Positions 11,508 through 25,259 of a stretch of DNA of 64,000 nucleotides are shown here, piece after piece. The notes under the pieces were generated by a model, which was given only the letters and a program-made list of their open reading frames with translations, did not search any database and was not told where the DNA came from. Made by a program: the position numbers and the translations under genes. The stretch lies in NCBI GenBank assembly GCA_005765155.1, contig VCCP01000006.1, forward strand, positions 3,608,501-3,672,500, given 5' to 3'. Position 1 is the stretch's first letter. Each line of letters opens with the position of its first letter. This DNA comes from Zelopaecilomyces penicillatus (taxonomy: Eukaryota; Ascomycota; Sordariomycetes; Hypocreales; Pseudodiploosporaceae).

Positions 11508-12756
11508 ATGGCTTCCATCGCATTCCCGCATCTTGCCAAGGCCGCGCGCTTACGGGACGGGACAAACTACGGCTACGTCTACGTCCCTGCGCAGCCCTCC
11601 AAGCCCACGCTCCTCTTGCTCCATGGGTTTCCCAGTTCCAGCTACGACTGGCGGCACCAAATCGCTCGTTTGCCGGAAGCGGGCTATGGTGTTCTAGCTC
11701 CTGATCTGCTGGGATATGGCGATACCGACAAGCCGGCTGAGTTTGAGAATTATAAGATGGCAAATATGTGCGCGCACATTACCGAACTCTTGGACAAGGA
11801 GAGACTGGCTACGGTGATTGGAGTAGGCCATGACTTGTGAGCTCATACATAATGCAAGTGATGTTGCACGTTGGCCCTTTTTAACGAGTTGAACAGTGGC
11901 TGCGCTCTCCTTACCCGCCTCGCTATTCGCTTCAAGTGTCGCCTCTCTGCTCTTGTATTCATCTCAGTCGGATACATGGATCCCAGCATGAAACTTGACG
12001 TCGGTAAGCACTCTGGATTCATTGCCCGCTGCATACAGTGGTTGCGAAGACGAAAAAAACTTCACCAATAATCGCTGACTCTAATTTTCACATTTTGATT
12101 CAAGCTGCAGACACTATCAATGCAGCCACCAAGGCTGCGTTTGGTGAAAGCACACTTGGTTACATCTCATTCTTCAGCACCGAACGGAGCGCAAAGATGG
12201 TCGAGTCTGCACCAGACTGCTTCGAGTCCCTCATCTATGCAGCAGACCCCTCGGATTTCCGTCGCTATTTAGGCGCTGAAGGAGCTTGCGAGAGTTTACT
12301 GAGAGAAAATCGGATTCTACCGATTGGCGATTTCATTTCCGCAGCAGAACTGGAAATGCATCGCAAAATTTTCCGTGCGGGAGGATACACGGCGCCTCTG
12401 AACTGGTATGCATTGGGTTCGACATGAAGCGGCACAGAGCTGAAGTTATGGAAATGAGATGAAATGAGCTAACGACAGTATCTCTCCTTAGGTATAAAGC
12501 GCTCGTGCGCTCAGTGCCATCTGAGCAAGACGCAGGATTAACAGACGAGGAGAAGACGATACGTGTCCCGACGATGATGGTGGTGGCTGAGAACGATCAC
12601 ATTATCATGCCGGAAGGACAGGTGCAGATTCTGAAACATTGGGCTCCGCAACTTCAGACATTTAGAGTAAGCACAGGTCACTGGGCCATGTTGGAGAGGC
12701 GGGAGGAGGTTCAAAATGGGTTGGAACAATGGCTGCAAAGTTTAGAATCACGATGA
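11508..12756 (+). CDS. epoxide hydrolase-like alpha/beta hydrolase
   Basis: Proposed exons 11508-11836, 11897-12003, 12105-12405 and 12492-12756 give 333 aa, usual for fungal soluble epoxide hydrolases. HGFPSSSYDWR carries the oxyanion-hole HG.P motif. GVGHDFG (at the exon 1/2 junction) carries the nucleophilic Asp in place of the serine of esterases. VVAENDHIIMP has the charge-relay acid and STGHWAMLE the catalytic His. All triad positions are intact. It lies 290 bp from the 3' end of the convergent PKS gene, so it may tailor an epoxide in that pathway or detoxify epoxides generally. A haloacid-dehalogenase-type activity in the same fold is an alternative. Confidence 0.85.
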
Positions 12757-13042
12757 AAAGAGGGTATGTGAGATGTATTACAATCGGGATACAAGGTAGC
12801 TGGTAAACGATTTCACGGCAATGGGAACACGGAATATTAATGAGAATATTGAAGTATCGTAAACGGATTTATAAAGTAAAAAAACCACCCAATTTCCTAA
12901 ACGTTGACATGTATGAAACTGCACACCAAATGGAAGGACAAGTTCATCATAAACATAAAACCATACAAAACGCTTCCATAACATGAATAAGAGCAAGCCA
13001 ACACAGTGGCTACCATATAGCCATAATCTATTCCCCCTTTAT

Positions 13043-16000
13043 TTACTCACTACCCTTGGTTTGCAGCTGCGTCAATTTGCTCGCACTCGCAATCTTGACA
13101 CACAGAGACGCCACACTCGCGGTACCCGTAATGTCAAGCAGAGGAATATCCGCACCAAGATCCTTGACGAAATAGGTTCTCAGTTCCATGGCAATCAGAC
13201 TGTCGACACCGTTGTGGCTCATTGATTTGCCAGTGTTGATGTTGTCGAGGGGTGTGGCGAGCATAGTGGCCAGTTTGTTGCGCACAGCTTCAAGCACAAC
13301 GGCGGAAGCCTCGTCGATTGTGGTGGCTGCCATTAACTGAGCCTGCATCATGAAGATTTGATCAGAGCCAGATCCAGAACTGCCAGAAGCACCTGCAGTT
13401 TTGGTGGCGCGAAGATGTGTAAACAGCGGGTATGACAGGTATGTTGGAGTCGGGACACCGACTTGCTTGAATGTAGCTGCCGTTGTGAGGCCGGTAACAA
13501 GTTGGCAAGTGGTTTGGTCAAGCTGGGATCGGGGATCCATTAAGCTCTCAATCATGAGTTGAATCTCCTCCTCGCGAAGAACCTCGAGCACAGCGCCTGG
13601 TCGCTTGCCCATCATTGTGCGCTCCCAATTCTCTGCAACGTAGCCAACAGACAGCACAGTTCCGAGATCAATGGTCGAGCAAGCAAGGCCTTGTGAGAGA
13701 CGGTGTCTAGCCAGGGCATCCTGGAAAGTGTTGCCTGCAGCGTAATTGGCCTGGGCTCTGTTGCCAATAATACCCGTAGCGGATGAGAGCAACACGAAGA
13801 ACTCCATATCCTTGGGCAAAAGTTTGTGAAGATTCCAAGACCCGACGACCTTGGGCCGGACTGCTGTCATGTATGCATCGTAGGACATGTTCTCAAACAT
13901 TCCATCAACAAGAACCATGGAGCCTTGTATACATCCTTTAATAGGCGGCAAGGTTGATTCACACTCTGCCACAACCTCCTTCAGCCGATCTTCATCTCCA
14001 ACATCGCATGCAAAGACGTGAGATTTGCAGTCTTTCTGCTCAAGTTCTTCAACCATAGCCAAAGCATCTCCCGCAAGCTTTCCCGTTCGCGAAAGGAACA
14101 CAAGATGCTTTGCACCCTTGGAGGCCATCCAGCGAGCCAGACTTCGTCCAATACCACCCAAACCTCCAGCCAACACATACGTTGCGTTGGAATCCAACTC
14201 ATATGCGGGGGGTTGTGAAGGAACAACAGGAACAACGTCAGTGGGCGATGGAGTAAAGACCATCTTGCCCATACCTTTACCGGACTGCAAGACACGCAGA
14301 CCTTCTTCAATCTGGGCAAATGTCATGACTCTAGTGGGTTTCGCCTCGTGAATGTGACCTTGGGAAAACAGTTCCAGAGTGCGGACGGTCAAATCATACA
14401 CGAGCTGAGGGCGGTAACGCATCATGGTTGGTAATTCGACACTGGCCATGGTGACGTTGCGCAGGAAGGGTCGCAGGTCAACCTTGCCGTTGAGCTGTGC
14501 GTCTTTCTTGCCAATCTCGATGAAACGGCCAAAAGGTGCAATAATATCCCATGACGCCCGAAGTAACTAGAAGAAGATGCACATATTAGCAATCTCGAAT
14601 CATGTGGCAGAAGTAGAAGTGTAAAGTAAATACGAACCTCGCCAGCGAGGGAGTTGAGAACCACATCAACACCTCTATCGTTTGTCATTCGCATCACACC
14701 CTTGACGAACGAATCGTCACGACTGCTGAAGATATGATCCTCAGGAATGCCATACTCCATCGTGAGAAGCTAAAAAAACCCGGAAGGTTAGTTGAAAGAG
14801 GTCACTTATACATGTTAGCCAATAGGAAAGAACTCACCTCTCTCTTTTCAGGCGATGACACCGTTGCGAAAATCTCAGCTCCAATATACTTGGCATAATT
14901 AATCGCAGCTTGTCCAACACCACCGGCAGCAGCATGAATCAAGACCGTCTCGCCCTTTTGCAACCTCGCTGCGTTCTCTAAGCCGTAAATGACGGTCGAG
15001 TACACACAAGGTAGGCCGGCAACGCTTTCGAAGCTACATCCATCAGGCATCTTGACTGTGACGCTTTGATCGACTCTTCCAAGAGTTTGGAAACAGCCGG
15101 AATCTTCTAGGCCGGAGAGGAAAACCACACGATCACCTGCGGTTAAACGAGTGACTTCGCTGCCGACACGAGTGATTACTCCTGCTGCTTCACCACCGAT
15201 ACTGTAGGCCATGTGCTCGCCCATTGCAATCATCAGGTCGCGGAAGTTCATGCCCACTGCTCGGATATCGACTTCGACTTGTGTTGGTTTTAATGGAGTG
15301 GAGTATACCTCGTCAGTGACAAACTGCAACATGTTCAGCTGTCCTGGAGATGCAGTAGCCAGCTTCACGGGACGACCTGCCTCTCCAAGCGGCTTCATTT
15401 CGGCCTGAGGGTTTGTCATGCGTGTGGTCAGGTAATCGTTGGCAGAATCAGCATCGACCAGGCGATGCGAAGCAAATCCACCGCTGGGAAGCAAAGTGTA
15501 CTCTCCATTAATCTTTTCGACGGGTAAATGGTCCACAAACTGCTGCTTGAACAGTCGAGTAATAGCACTCAGTAGCGGCTCTTGAGCCAGGTCCGAGTCT
15601 TCAATCGAGAGCAAGACTAGATTAGCCTCGTCAACGTCGCGCTCCCATCGTACAGTACGCGTCAAGCCCGTAACGAGGTTCAGGTTTGGATTGTTTGTTG
15701 TGTTTCCCGTAACCCACAGCATAGCGCCACAAGTCGCAATCAGCTGTCTGATATTCTCAAACTCATCTTTAGATGGAGCGGCGAGGATCTCACGCTCAAG
15801 TTCGACAACAGACACACAGGTGTATTGGCTAACATCCGTCTTCACCAAGTCCAAGTAGTGCACAACAGTACAGTCAGGGATAGCAAATTCGCGCTGGAGA
15901 TGTTCAGAGAGCGATTTAGCCAAGTCGCTGCCGCCTGGCTGGGAGGACACGACGAGAGTGTGCTGCCACAATGAGCTGGACGAATTGCCGTTGACACCCT

Positions 16001-19000
16001 CGTTGGATCCGGCTGCGTCGGCAATCAGCAAGGACTGAGCGTGCAACTCAGGATCAACACGGTCTTCCAAGTTGAGGCTTATGCCTGAGAATCCAGAGTC
16101 TTGCAGGACCCTGTTCCACTGAGGCACTGAAATCCAAGGGCTCCATCGTCGCTCAGGTTCAACACCAAGCCACCAGCCAGGCAACTGTCCAAATGCAATG
16201 CTCGACCACATGTTGTCCTGACGAACACCTTCTTGAAGAACAAGTTTGCCGCGTGGCTTCAGGAGATGCCGGATATTGGTCAAAGTCTTGCGCAGATCCT
16301 GAGTTGCGTGCACAACGTTTCCAGCAAAGATGTAATCATAAGATCCCAGCTCCAGACCCTGAGTGCTGCCAGAGTTCTCAGCGTTGAATGTCTTGAACTC
16401 CATGATGGAAGCGTAGGACTTGAATTTCTCGCGGGCCTTTTCAAAGAAGCCAGCAGAGATATCCGTAAATGTGTATTGACTGACATGAGATTCAATCTCT
16501 ACTGTTCCATCCTTTGCGGTGGTAATCGGAGCAAGGCACTCGAGAACAGCAGCCGTTGAGCTTCCTACACCGGCGCCTACCTCAAGAATGCGAAGATCGC
16601 TGGAGCTCTGGCGCACCACATCGAGATATGCGCGAGTGTATGCAGGCAAGTCACCAAGCCCAACAAGCGCACCGTAAACACGGTCAAGGAGATCGTCGAT
16701 ACCAAACATAAGACGCAGAGGGTCTTCCTCGTTCTTAATCACCTTGATGATATTTTCTCCCATGCGCATAGCAAGCTCTCCTTCGGGGTTGAAGTTGCTG
16801 ACGTATTCGAACAGCTCTGCTTTTTTCTCAGGGTTTTCATTGAGTTCAGTCCACTGGCTAAGCTTCATGGCTCGGATCTGGTCCACGTCAAGCCATTCTT
16901 TCACCTGCGTCATCCAATCGTGATATCTGACAAAGTGGCCCTCAAACTTGGTCGCATCAACTCCACTATCTTTAAGCTCCTTGAGTGCATCTGTAACTCG
17001 CAAAACAGTAGCAAGTTGTAGCTTGTTGATCCAATCTCTGTAGTCGGCTGTGTCTTGTTCTCCTGTCAAGCCCACGTCTCCAAGCGACTCTTTCGTTAGA
17101 AGATCGGGGTCTAGAGCGGTGACGACATTATGGCATAGCTTTCGCTTGCCGTGTGCTGCTGTGTCGGTTGTTTCGAGAGGTGTGGCACGGATACCTTGGA
17201 TAGACATCAAGGCCTGCTCAGATGCGCCGTCCCAGATCGTTACATCGCTCTGGAACTTGTCAAATGCTAACAAAGATGAGCGACCATGGCCAAGATATGT
17301 CTCCTGAGGCTTCTTGCTGATTGAAGCAGATATCCAGACATCCTTCATGAATGTGGGAACCATGGCCCGGTCCAGGGTTTTCGCGCCTGTCATGTCAATG
17401 ACAGAGGCCAAGAATAGATGGAGGAAACTATCCATTGTAGCGGGGTGAATAATGTGCTCATGTGTAAACTTCTTGGGCATCACCTGCACAATGTCAGGCA
17501 CAGTAATTGTACCCAGAGCTTCACCACCACGGCTACCAGTAACTGAAACACCAGAGAGATTCTTGAAGAGAGGGCCGAAGCTGAGACCAGCTGTGACAAG
17601 CTCTTCATAAGTACGGTCGATGTCTACGGGGGCGGCACAACGCTCCCGAGCTGTCTTGAGAGCTCGCGCAGATTGCGCTGCCTCTTCACGGCCTTCTCGT
17701 CCGGCGTCAATGGGGCCATCGGGTGTGGCATAGTCGACTGTGATATAACCAGTGCAATGCTCGACCCAATCGTCAGCCAGGGGGTCGTAGCTCGTGATGG
17801 CGAATCGCTTCCAGATGGATGATCCTTGAAGACTGGCCTCGTCTTTTCGTGTCAACGACAGCGCGATCTCAACACCCTCCTTTGTCTCTGGCACAACCAG
17901 AGCACGCTTCAGGGATATGTCACGCATGCGATAACCTGTAATCGTTTGCGCTGGGTCTGCAATCTGGCGGGAAGCCTCAATAACTGCAGCAAGGTATCCG
18001 ACGCCTGGATAAATAATCAGATTGGTCACAACGTGATCCTTGAGCCAAGGCTGCTCCGAGACTCGGATAACATGTCGCCAACGGGGAGTCTCCTTGTTCC
18101 AATCATTAACAGGTGCACCAAAGAGATCGTGTCGAGGCTGACGTCGCAGACGGAAGTTGCGACTCAGTCGGCTCTCGTAGCAATTTCTCTCTGTGTGATT
18201 GAATACATATGGGGGCAAGTCGGTCAGCATTCTTGGCTTGCGTTGTTCTGATCCTGTTGAGATAGGTACGAAATTGTCACGGGAATTGTTGACTTCTTGA
18301 ATATTCACGGGAGTGCCCCTAGTTGTGAGGAAACCGATTGCCTCGAAAACTGTGAGCAAACCAGGAGCAGTTCGGTTAAGCACAGGCAAATAGTTGAACA
18401 ATGAAGCGCTGATTTTCCCTGTCAAAGTCTCCTTGATCGCGCTTCGGAGTGCCGAGTGAGGGCCAATTTCAAGCACAGTGTCTGCGAATATGTTCTCCGC
18501 ATTGCTGTTCATCTTTAGTGAAGCTTGGCCCTGAGAAATACGGCTAAAGCACATGGACGACAAAGCCTCGTGGAATCTCACAGGCGACACCATATTATCA
18601 ACCCAGTACTGAGCTCCAAGATGTGTCTCGGTGACACGCTGGCCCGTCACACTGGAGAAAAGCTCGACGCCCTTGGACCCAGCGGAAGTCTTCACATCGC
18701 CGATATTCAGGTCGCCCAGGCTAGCGAGATACTCATCAGCAACCTCGCGCATATGAGCGGAATGATATGCGTTGAGCACGTTGAGTTTACGAGCGAAGAT
18801 GCCTCCGGCCTTGGTTAGGTTTTCCTGAAGAGCATCGACCTTGGTCTCATCACCAGCGACAGTATGGTTCGCGGGGCTGTTGTAACAAGCGATGACGAGC
18901 TCTCCTGGCATGGAGGCATTGACTTCATCGATGTGAGTTTGCAGCACGTCAGCTTGAAGACCGACAGCCATCATGGCGCCCTTAACTCCTAGCTGCTTGG

Positions 19001-21551
19001 CGGAAACAACGCCTCGGAAGTATGCCGTCTTCCAAGCTGCTTCCTGGCTGAGTCTTCCAGCAGCATAGGCAGCTGCAATCTCACCGGAAGAATGGCCAAC
19101 AACTCTGGTGGGGAGCACACCCCAGCTATCTAGCAAATCTGTTAATGCTACCTGGATCGCGACACAGGCCGGGTGGGAAAGCCAAGGCTGGTTGACTTGT
19201 GATGAGGCCTTGTCTCGGCCCAGCTCCTCCATGAGAGACCACTCTGCGCCAAGAGAGCGCATGTATTGCGTCGCATTCTCAAGGCTATTCCGAAACACAG
19301 GATAAACCTGAAGCTCACGGCCCATGGCATACCACTGAGCACCCTGACCAGTGAAGACGAATCCAATCTTGGGGGGCGATCGCACGCGAACTGCCTTTGC
19401 TAGGTCGTGTTCGCTGGCAAGAGCCGAAGCTAGATCTGAGAGTGTAGATCCTACTGCGTAACTTCTCCATGGAAAGACGTCACGATTCTTAGATAGTGTG
19501 TATGCTAAGTCAGAGAGGTAGGTCGTTGCTTTCTCTTGAGTAAGGGGAGGTTGGCTCTTGACCATCAGATTCTTGAGATGTGTTGCAAGTTGTTCAGCGT
19601 TGCGGCGGACACCGCCCTCATCAAAAGAAGACAGAGAGAAAACGTAGGGGTTAGTAGAAGCAGATGACTCTAAAGTCTCGCCATTGTGCGCGCCGTTTGT
19701 GTGGCTTCCGTTTACGGTCTCTCCATTCTTCGTTTCAACAGCCGTCTCGGTGTGACCGTTTGTGGTTTCAGAGATTTCGCCCTCTGCAGTACCATTTGAA
19801 GCCGGTTTTGTGCCTTCTCCGTTCTCCAGTCTGTTGATTCTCTCCCGGATCTCATCAGCTGTTGGGGGACTCGCGACAGTGTTGTGCAGAGCCTCGATGC
19901 CTCTCGATTTGAGATAATTATAAGCATCGTCAAGAATGATGTGTGCGTTAGTACCACCTACGCCGAAGGAGTTTACACTTATCCGGCGGATTCCCTGTGT
20001 AGGCCAGGGCATTGTTTCCAAGGGGAATGCAATGTTCCATTTCTTGATGGGGATTTTAGGGTTGACCTTTTCAAAGTTGTTGTTAGGCGGAATGATGCCA
20101 TTCTCCAGGATCATGAGACCTTTGATGATTCTATGTTCACACAAAATTGTCAGCAGAATCACTCTACAAATATTGAACGGAGGATGTGTCAAGTGCAAGT
20201 GAGACTGGAGAAGGAAACACTGACCCTGCAACACCAGCACCACCCTCAAGATGGCCAATACTTGACTTCAGCGCACCAACAATTAATGGCTCTTCCGCCG
20301 ATCTAGATGATGAGAATACTCTTGCTAGGGCTCCAGCTTCTAGAGGGTCGCCCGCAGCGGTACCCGTACCATGGGACTCTACCATGCGAGTATCCTTGAA
20401 ATCAAGCTTGGCGCGTTCATACACACCTCGAATGAGAGATTCTTGAGCTTGCATGCTGGGTAATGAAATTCCTGCGGTGCGGCCGTCTTGATTGACGGCA
20501 GTCGCGCGCACAACACCTCTGATGATGTTGCCATCCTTGATGGCGTCGCTGAGACGCTTGACAATGATGGTTCCGACACCTTCACCTCGTGCGTAACCGT
20601 CTGCACGATGGTCAAAGGTGAAGCAACGGCCTTGTTGACCGAGAAAGCCGTGGTGACCCATGTTTATGATGTCTGTGGGGAATCCTATCAAGGTAACACC
20701 ACTCACAATGGCCATTTTGCTTTCGCTGCAGGCAAGACTTTGGCAAGCCAAGTGCATTGCTACCATGCTACTTGAGCAAGCTGTGTCGAGAGTCATACTG
20801 GGACCCCGAAGGTTGAAGAACCATGAGACACGATTTGAGAGTAGTGAATTGGTGGTTCCTGTGGGCTTGTACTTCATTGATGACTCGACGTCCATGTTTA
20901 GATTGGCCAAATGATCATGATTGAAGCCTGAGACAAAGACGGATGTGGCCGTGTTGTTGACATTGGGCATGGAGATGCCGGCTATCACATTAGTTAGCAT
21001 TGTTCATCAGTATCTCCTCTCAATTTCTCCATGAGATGTAGACTTGGCGGGAAATTCCAATGAAGTAAAGTACTCACCATTCTCCAAAGCGTGGTAAACA
21101 TTCTCAAGGACGATTCTCTGTTGAGGATCCAGGGTAAGAACCTCGCTGCGAGTTGTGCTAAAGAATGGGGCGTCAAAGAAGGCAGGGTCTTCTTTTAGAA
21201 AATGACCGCCCTTGACTGCAAACTACACATTCGACAGTTAGCAAAATCAACTTGACCCCTTCAATCCTGAGAACTCACAGTGCCGCCATGTTCCGGGTCA
21301 GGGTGATAATGGCCACTCGCTCCAATACGATCTTCTGGAAATTCACTCCATGCTGATCGGCCCTTGAGCAAAAGCTCCCAAAGGTTCCCCGAGTTTGAAG
21401 CATCCTCTGGAAATCGTGTGGCAAAGCCAACAATGGCCATGGGCTCCGTCGCATCTTGCATAGTCTCTAGATGAGAGTCCCCATTAACATCACTGGGGAG
21501 CGGCAGTGCCCCAACGCCGTGGTCACTGCCATTGGATTCCTGTGCGTGCAT
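13043..21551 (-). CDS. highly reducing type I polyketide synthase (KS-AT-DH-MT-ER-KR-ACP)
   Basis: Proposed exons, 5' to 3' on the minus strand: 21551-21279, 21222-21078, 20981-20225, 20130-14838, 14769-14638 and 14566-13043, about 2707 aa. KS: DTACSSS with Cys near residue 208, ESHGTGT, and SSIGHLEGGAG. AT: GHSSGEIAAAYAAG near 736. DH: HVVTNLIIYPG near 1090, a HxxxGxxxxP motif with Asn in the Gly position. MT: ILEVGAGVGSS near 1572. ER: AAAGGVGQAAINYAK with its exon junctions conserved. KR: AGGLGGIGRSLA near 2330 and the NYAAGN catalytic Tyr. ACP: GVDSLIAMELR near 2657. All domains look intact, so a reduced, C-methylated chain is expected. There is no thioesterase or reductase after the ACP, so release must occur in trans, for example by the FSH1-type hydrolase at 26.5 kb or the acyltransferase at 32 kb. 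The start was taken at the last ATG before the KS (MHAQESNGSD). Confidence 0.93.
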
Positions 21552-23359
21552 CTGAAATGTCGTTGAGGCGGTAGGTCTACAACATTCCCCGTCTTGATGC
21601 AAGACAGCACGTTGAAGAAAAAGAAAAGAGTGAGTGTCCTCAAAAAAGTCGCCAGAATGTGGGTAATAAGTGAATGTAACCCCAAGAATAAGAAGTGTTG
21701 TTGGTTGTTGGGAAGCAGCAACACACGTAATGAAACTGGCAGTGGATATAAGAAGCAACGGGAAAGTTGTGAACGGGCCTCAAGATGATGATCATGTAGC
21801 TAAATATAATCAAGTGATGGGATTTTCTCCATGCAATTCTCGGAACCGACAGAAATCCTACACTCCATTTTCCGGGGCAATGGTACGGGTACGACTGGGG
21901 TCGGAGCATCTGCACCTCTTCTTAGTGTACACGGACAACCAAAGTCGGCCGGAAATTCGCCTTGTTTGCCTCTTTTCTCGAAAGCAAAACAGGTAACAAG
22001 ATGTTCCTTGTAGAATGTACGGTAACTCCCCCCTGCCTGTTCGGTTCTCGCCACAGCAGGCTTAGTTTATTACTCAGTGGATCAACAGCCAATCCTTGAC
22101 TCAGGAACGCTGCTTTGCCATAGGCTCAAGGGGGTTGATGTGGCGTTTCCCGATGGATCGACTAAGGCCCTGAGTATGAATCCCTGTCATTATCGACTTT
22201 GCCGAGTCGTCAGACAAGGTAGAGATACTTTGGCCCAAGAAAAGGGCTATTCTTCCACTTTGGGGTGTGGATTGGCTTTTTGCACGCGGTAGGCAGCCTT
22301 CTGTTGTGGCCTTTCAATCCACCCACCCACGCGAAAAGGAAGAAGAAAAGAAAACATTCTAACTTTGGGAACCGCGGGGTCCCGTCAATATCTCATACCC
22401 GCGCCGGGTCCCCGGTTGCGGGAGGAAGAATGACGCCAATTGAGTCTTTTCAATAGTACGGCGTTTGGCTCTGTCAGCGTTTAAAAGGGCACTACTACGT
22501 ATGCGGACAAAGGATGTATAATCACGTACTCCTCGCTTACATAGAAGACTTGCTGATGAAAGGAGGGCGAGGGGCGAGGGGGAGCCAAAAGTCGTCTACA
22601 AACCAGAAGGCCACGTCTCATCAATCAAACCAGTTACTATTATTATGATTCATGGAGTCTGGAGCCTTGTCTGATATTTTCGATTTTATTTATCCGCGTT
22701 GCGACCGAGCCACCAACGGCCCGAATCTGACCCCTCCCCCCTTCACCTGTACTGAACGCGAATGGGAATACGCACGTGTTGAACACCTGCATAACACATA
22801 CATATGTATGTATGTACGGAGTACCTTGCTGGGGTGTCGGCTGCAAAACGGGGGTGCTAAAAATCTTTTGTTTTGATATTCTATCCTTGCAAGAAGCAGA
22901 ATGGAACCAGTCCATGGAGGCGAGCAAGTGAGGCTAATAGTTTCACTAGTCATGGAGAAGGATTGTAATATTCCATAGACGTAACCCCCTCCATAAATCT
23001 ATTCAAATGGCGGGGGGATCAGTCCCCCAAGTGGTGATTTGCATTGCTTAGCCGCCGTCACCATCTGATTTGAGAATGTCAGCTCAAGGGAGTCCGAGGT
23101 TCGGCCAATTTTCTTTGGGAGGATCATCAAGGTTAATTGAGCTAGAGCATTAACCGAGACAAAATTTGATGCTTAGAATACCCCAGATATTGCTGACGGG
23201 AGCAATCTGACGGAACGCTTATAGACTTTGGTCTTTGGTGCCACTTTGGATCTAGCCTGGTATTGAAGGGAGGCCGAAATAGGTTTGATATGGCGCACTG
23301 ATTCCATCAGCGCCAATGTTTTGACTCGTGGTAAAAATGACTGCTAAATGTTTTGCATT
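21552..23359. other. intergenic, PKS promoter side
   Basis: No supported ORF. The part next to 21551 should hold the PKS promoter. The rest contains short pyrimidine-rich and GC-rich stretches and a short palindromic CATATGTATG cluster near 22800. No transposon found. Confidence 0.5.
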
Positions 23360-25259
23360 CTATAGGATATGTGGGTGTTTTCGGCGCTTCATTCTCGCCT
23401 TTACGTGCCCCATGGGACCCATCATTCCCAGGCTCCGCGGATTCAGTTTGATTTCTGGGTCAACGCCAACGCCTTTCCCTTGAACAGCCCCGGTTTCTTC
23501 AATCTCAAAGTCAAAGAGAAGCAGCATTGTAGACACCAAGCTTAGAATCTCCTTTTCCGCCACGTGTCGTCCAGAACACAAAGACTTACCGCCGCCAAAG
23601 GACCGAAGATTGGCCCGCTGTCTCTTTTGTCTTGCCTCAAACTCCACCTTTCGTGTCAACTTCTCACCCCCGTCTTTACCCCCCTTTAGTATCGGTGCAT
23701 CGCTCTCATCTGGGTCCATCCAACGCTCCGGCATAAAATCATATGGATTCTCATAAACATCTTCGTCGAAATGTAATAGCCGCGAGGGCAGCAGCACGAC
23801 GCTCCCTTGTCGCAATAGATAGCCTTCTAGTTCCGTGTCTCTGGTGACAACTCGGGCTGCTGCAGATTGAGTTCCCAGGCGGATAGCTTCATTCCATACG
23901 CCGTGAATAAATGGGTTCGCTTGTAGCGCGTTCATGTCAAATCGTAGGTCGTCTGGGTGACGTGAGCTTTCAACAGGCTCAAGGTATTTGTGAATCTCCT
24001 TGCGGAAGCGCGTAAGCCGAGCTGGTGATGTGGCGATGGATAGAAGTGTTGAAATGGCCAACGGTGCGGCGTTGACAATAATCCTGTGATCCAGTCAGCT
24101 AAAATTTAATCCTCACATCTGCTCCGTTGATCGTACACAAACAAAAACGCTGCGTGGAGAGCAGCCTGGCCACGCAGAGTAAAGCCAAACATCTGCGCCA
24201 ACTGTTGCCTCTCAATGTTCATTGTGAAACCCCATTCCTCGGTCCACGTTTCTTCAACATTCTCCATTTCCGGCAGTTTGCCGTCTTCAATCCATTCTTC
24301 AAACGCCTTGAGCATCCGTTCGCGACCCTTCCCTGCCTTTGGCCACATGTTGAATATGGGCGCAAATCGCATCCCAATATACGTCGCATCATTGAAAGCC
24401 TTGAAATCTTCCCACATATTCTTCCCCCAAATCTTGGCCAGACGCGGACCAAAAAACGTAGAAGAAGACGTCTCAAAAACAATTCGCTGCATAGCCTCAT
24501 TTAGGTCGACGTCAACCCATTTGCCACCCTCAAAGCGAGCCGTGTCAATAACATGATCTAAACATTGATGAAACTGCCCAAGGTAAACACTCATGATTTT
24601 GTCAAGCCACTGGCCACTGAGATACTTGACCCAGATATGGTGGTTGCTATCCATGTACACCTGCGACTCAAGCTCAGTACTGTTGCCACCAGCACCACCT
24701 TTACGGAGGGCCGTGGCAGATTTTCGTTCAAATGGTACTCTGAACCAATGCAAGTCTTCTTCGGGAAGTGCCATGCCGTTGCTAAACATGCTCTCCAACA
24801 CAGGTTCAAAGCTGAAATCGCGTGAGCGACCGAAGACGCTTTGGGCTGTTGCACCGGAACCAAAGATGTGGAACTTGGTGTTTAGCATCATGAGAGAAAA
24901 TGGCGATGTGCCATAGCGGTTTCTAGATGCCGTGTAAGCCATGGTATTTCCATCGATGGGGAGATTTGCATATCGATCGATCCTGAAAATGCATCTTACC
25001 TTGATTTCTCCCATAGCCCATCTTGATTGCGAAGAAACCCAATCATATGCTGGAAATACGGGAGAACATATGGAGCCACTGGTGGTTCCTTTCCAGAGTT
25101 TGGAGTCACCGCCTGCGACTTCACAATGGAGAGACACCAAGTCGCCAACGGGATAAGGAGAACGGTGGTCATCAACGCAAGCAACGCCCGGCGACCGGAC
25201 GTTGTTAACGCGGTGGGATCATCCTCGTCAAAGAGCGTGTAAAGCATCCTTGAGGCCAT
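23360..25259 (-). CDS. cytochrome P450 (membrane-anchored)
   Basis: Proposed exons 25259-25000, 24922-24137 and 24083-23360 give about 589 aa. An N-terminal hydrophobic anchor (LLALMTTVLLIPLATWCL) is followed by a PPVAPYVLPY proline-rich hinge. ExxR is present as EAIR, PERF-like as MPERWMDP, and the heme loop as FGGGKSLCSGR with the ligand Cys near residue 517. The second intron interrupts the I-helix. The overall style resembles fungal P450s related to the animal CYP7/CYP8 group. It lies between the PKS and the FSH1-type hydrolase, so oxidation of the polyketide is the likely role; the site of oxidation cannot be predicted. Confidence 0.9.

Noticed and set aside
13981..14351. Antisense and alternative-frame ORFs over the PKS KR domain
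   Set aside because: Shadows of the real coding frame.
24950..25000. 17-nt intron in the P450 (GTAAGA to TTTCAG)
   Set aside because: Too short; a 77-nt intron ending at 24923 keeps frame and fits the family.
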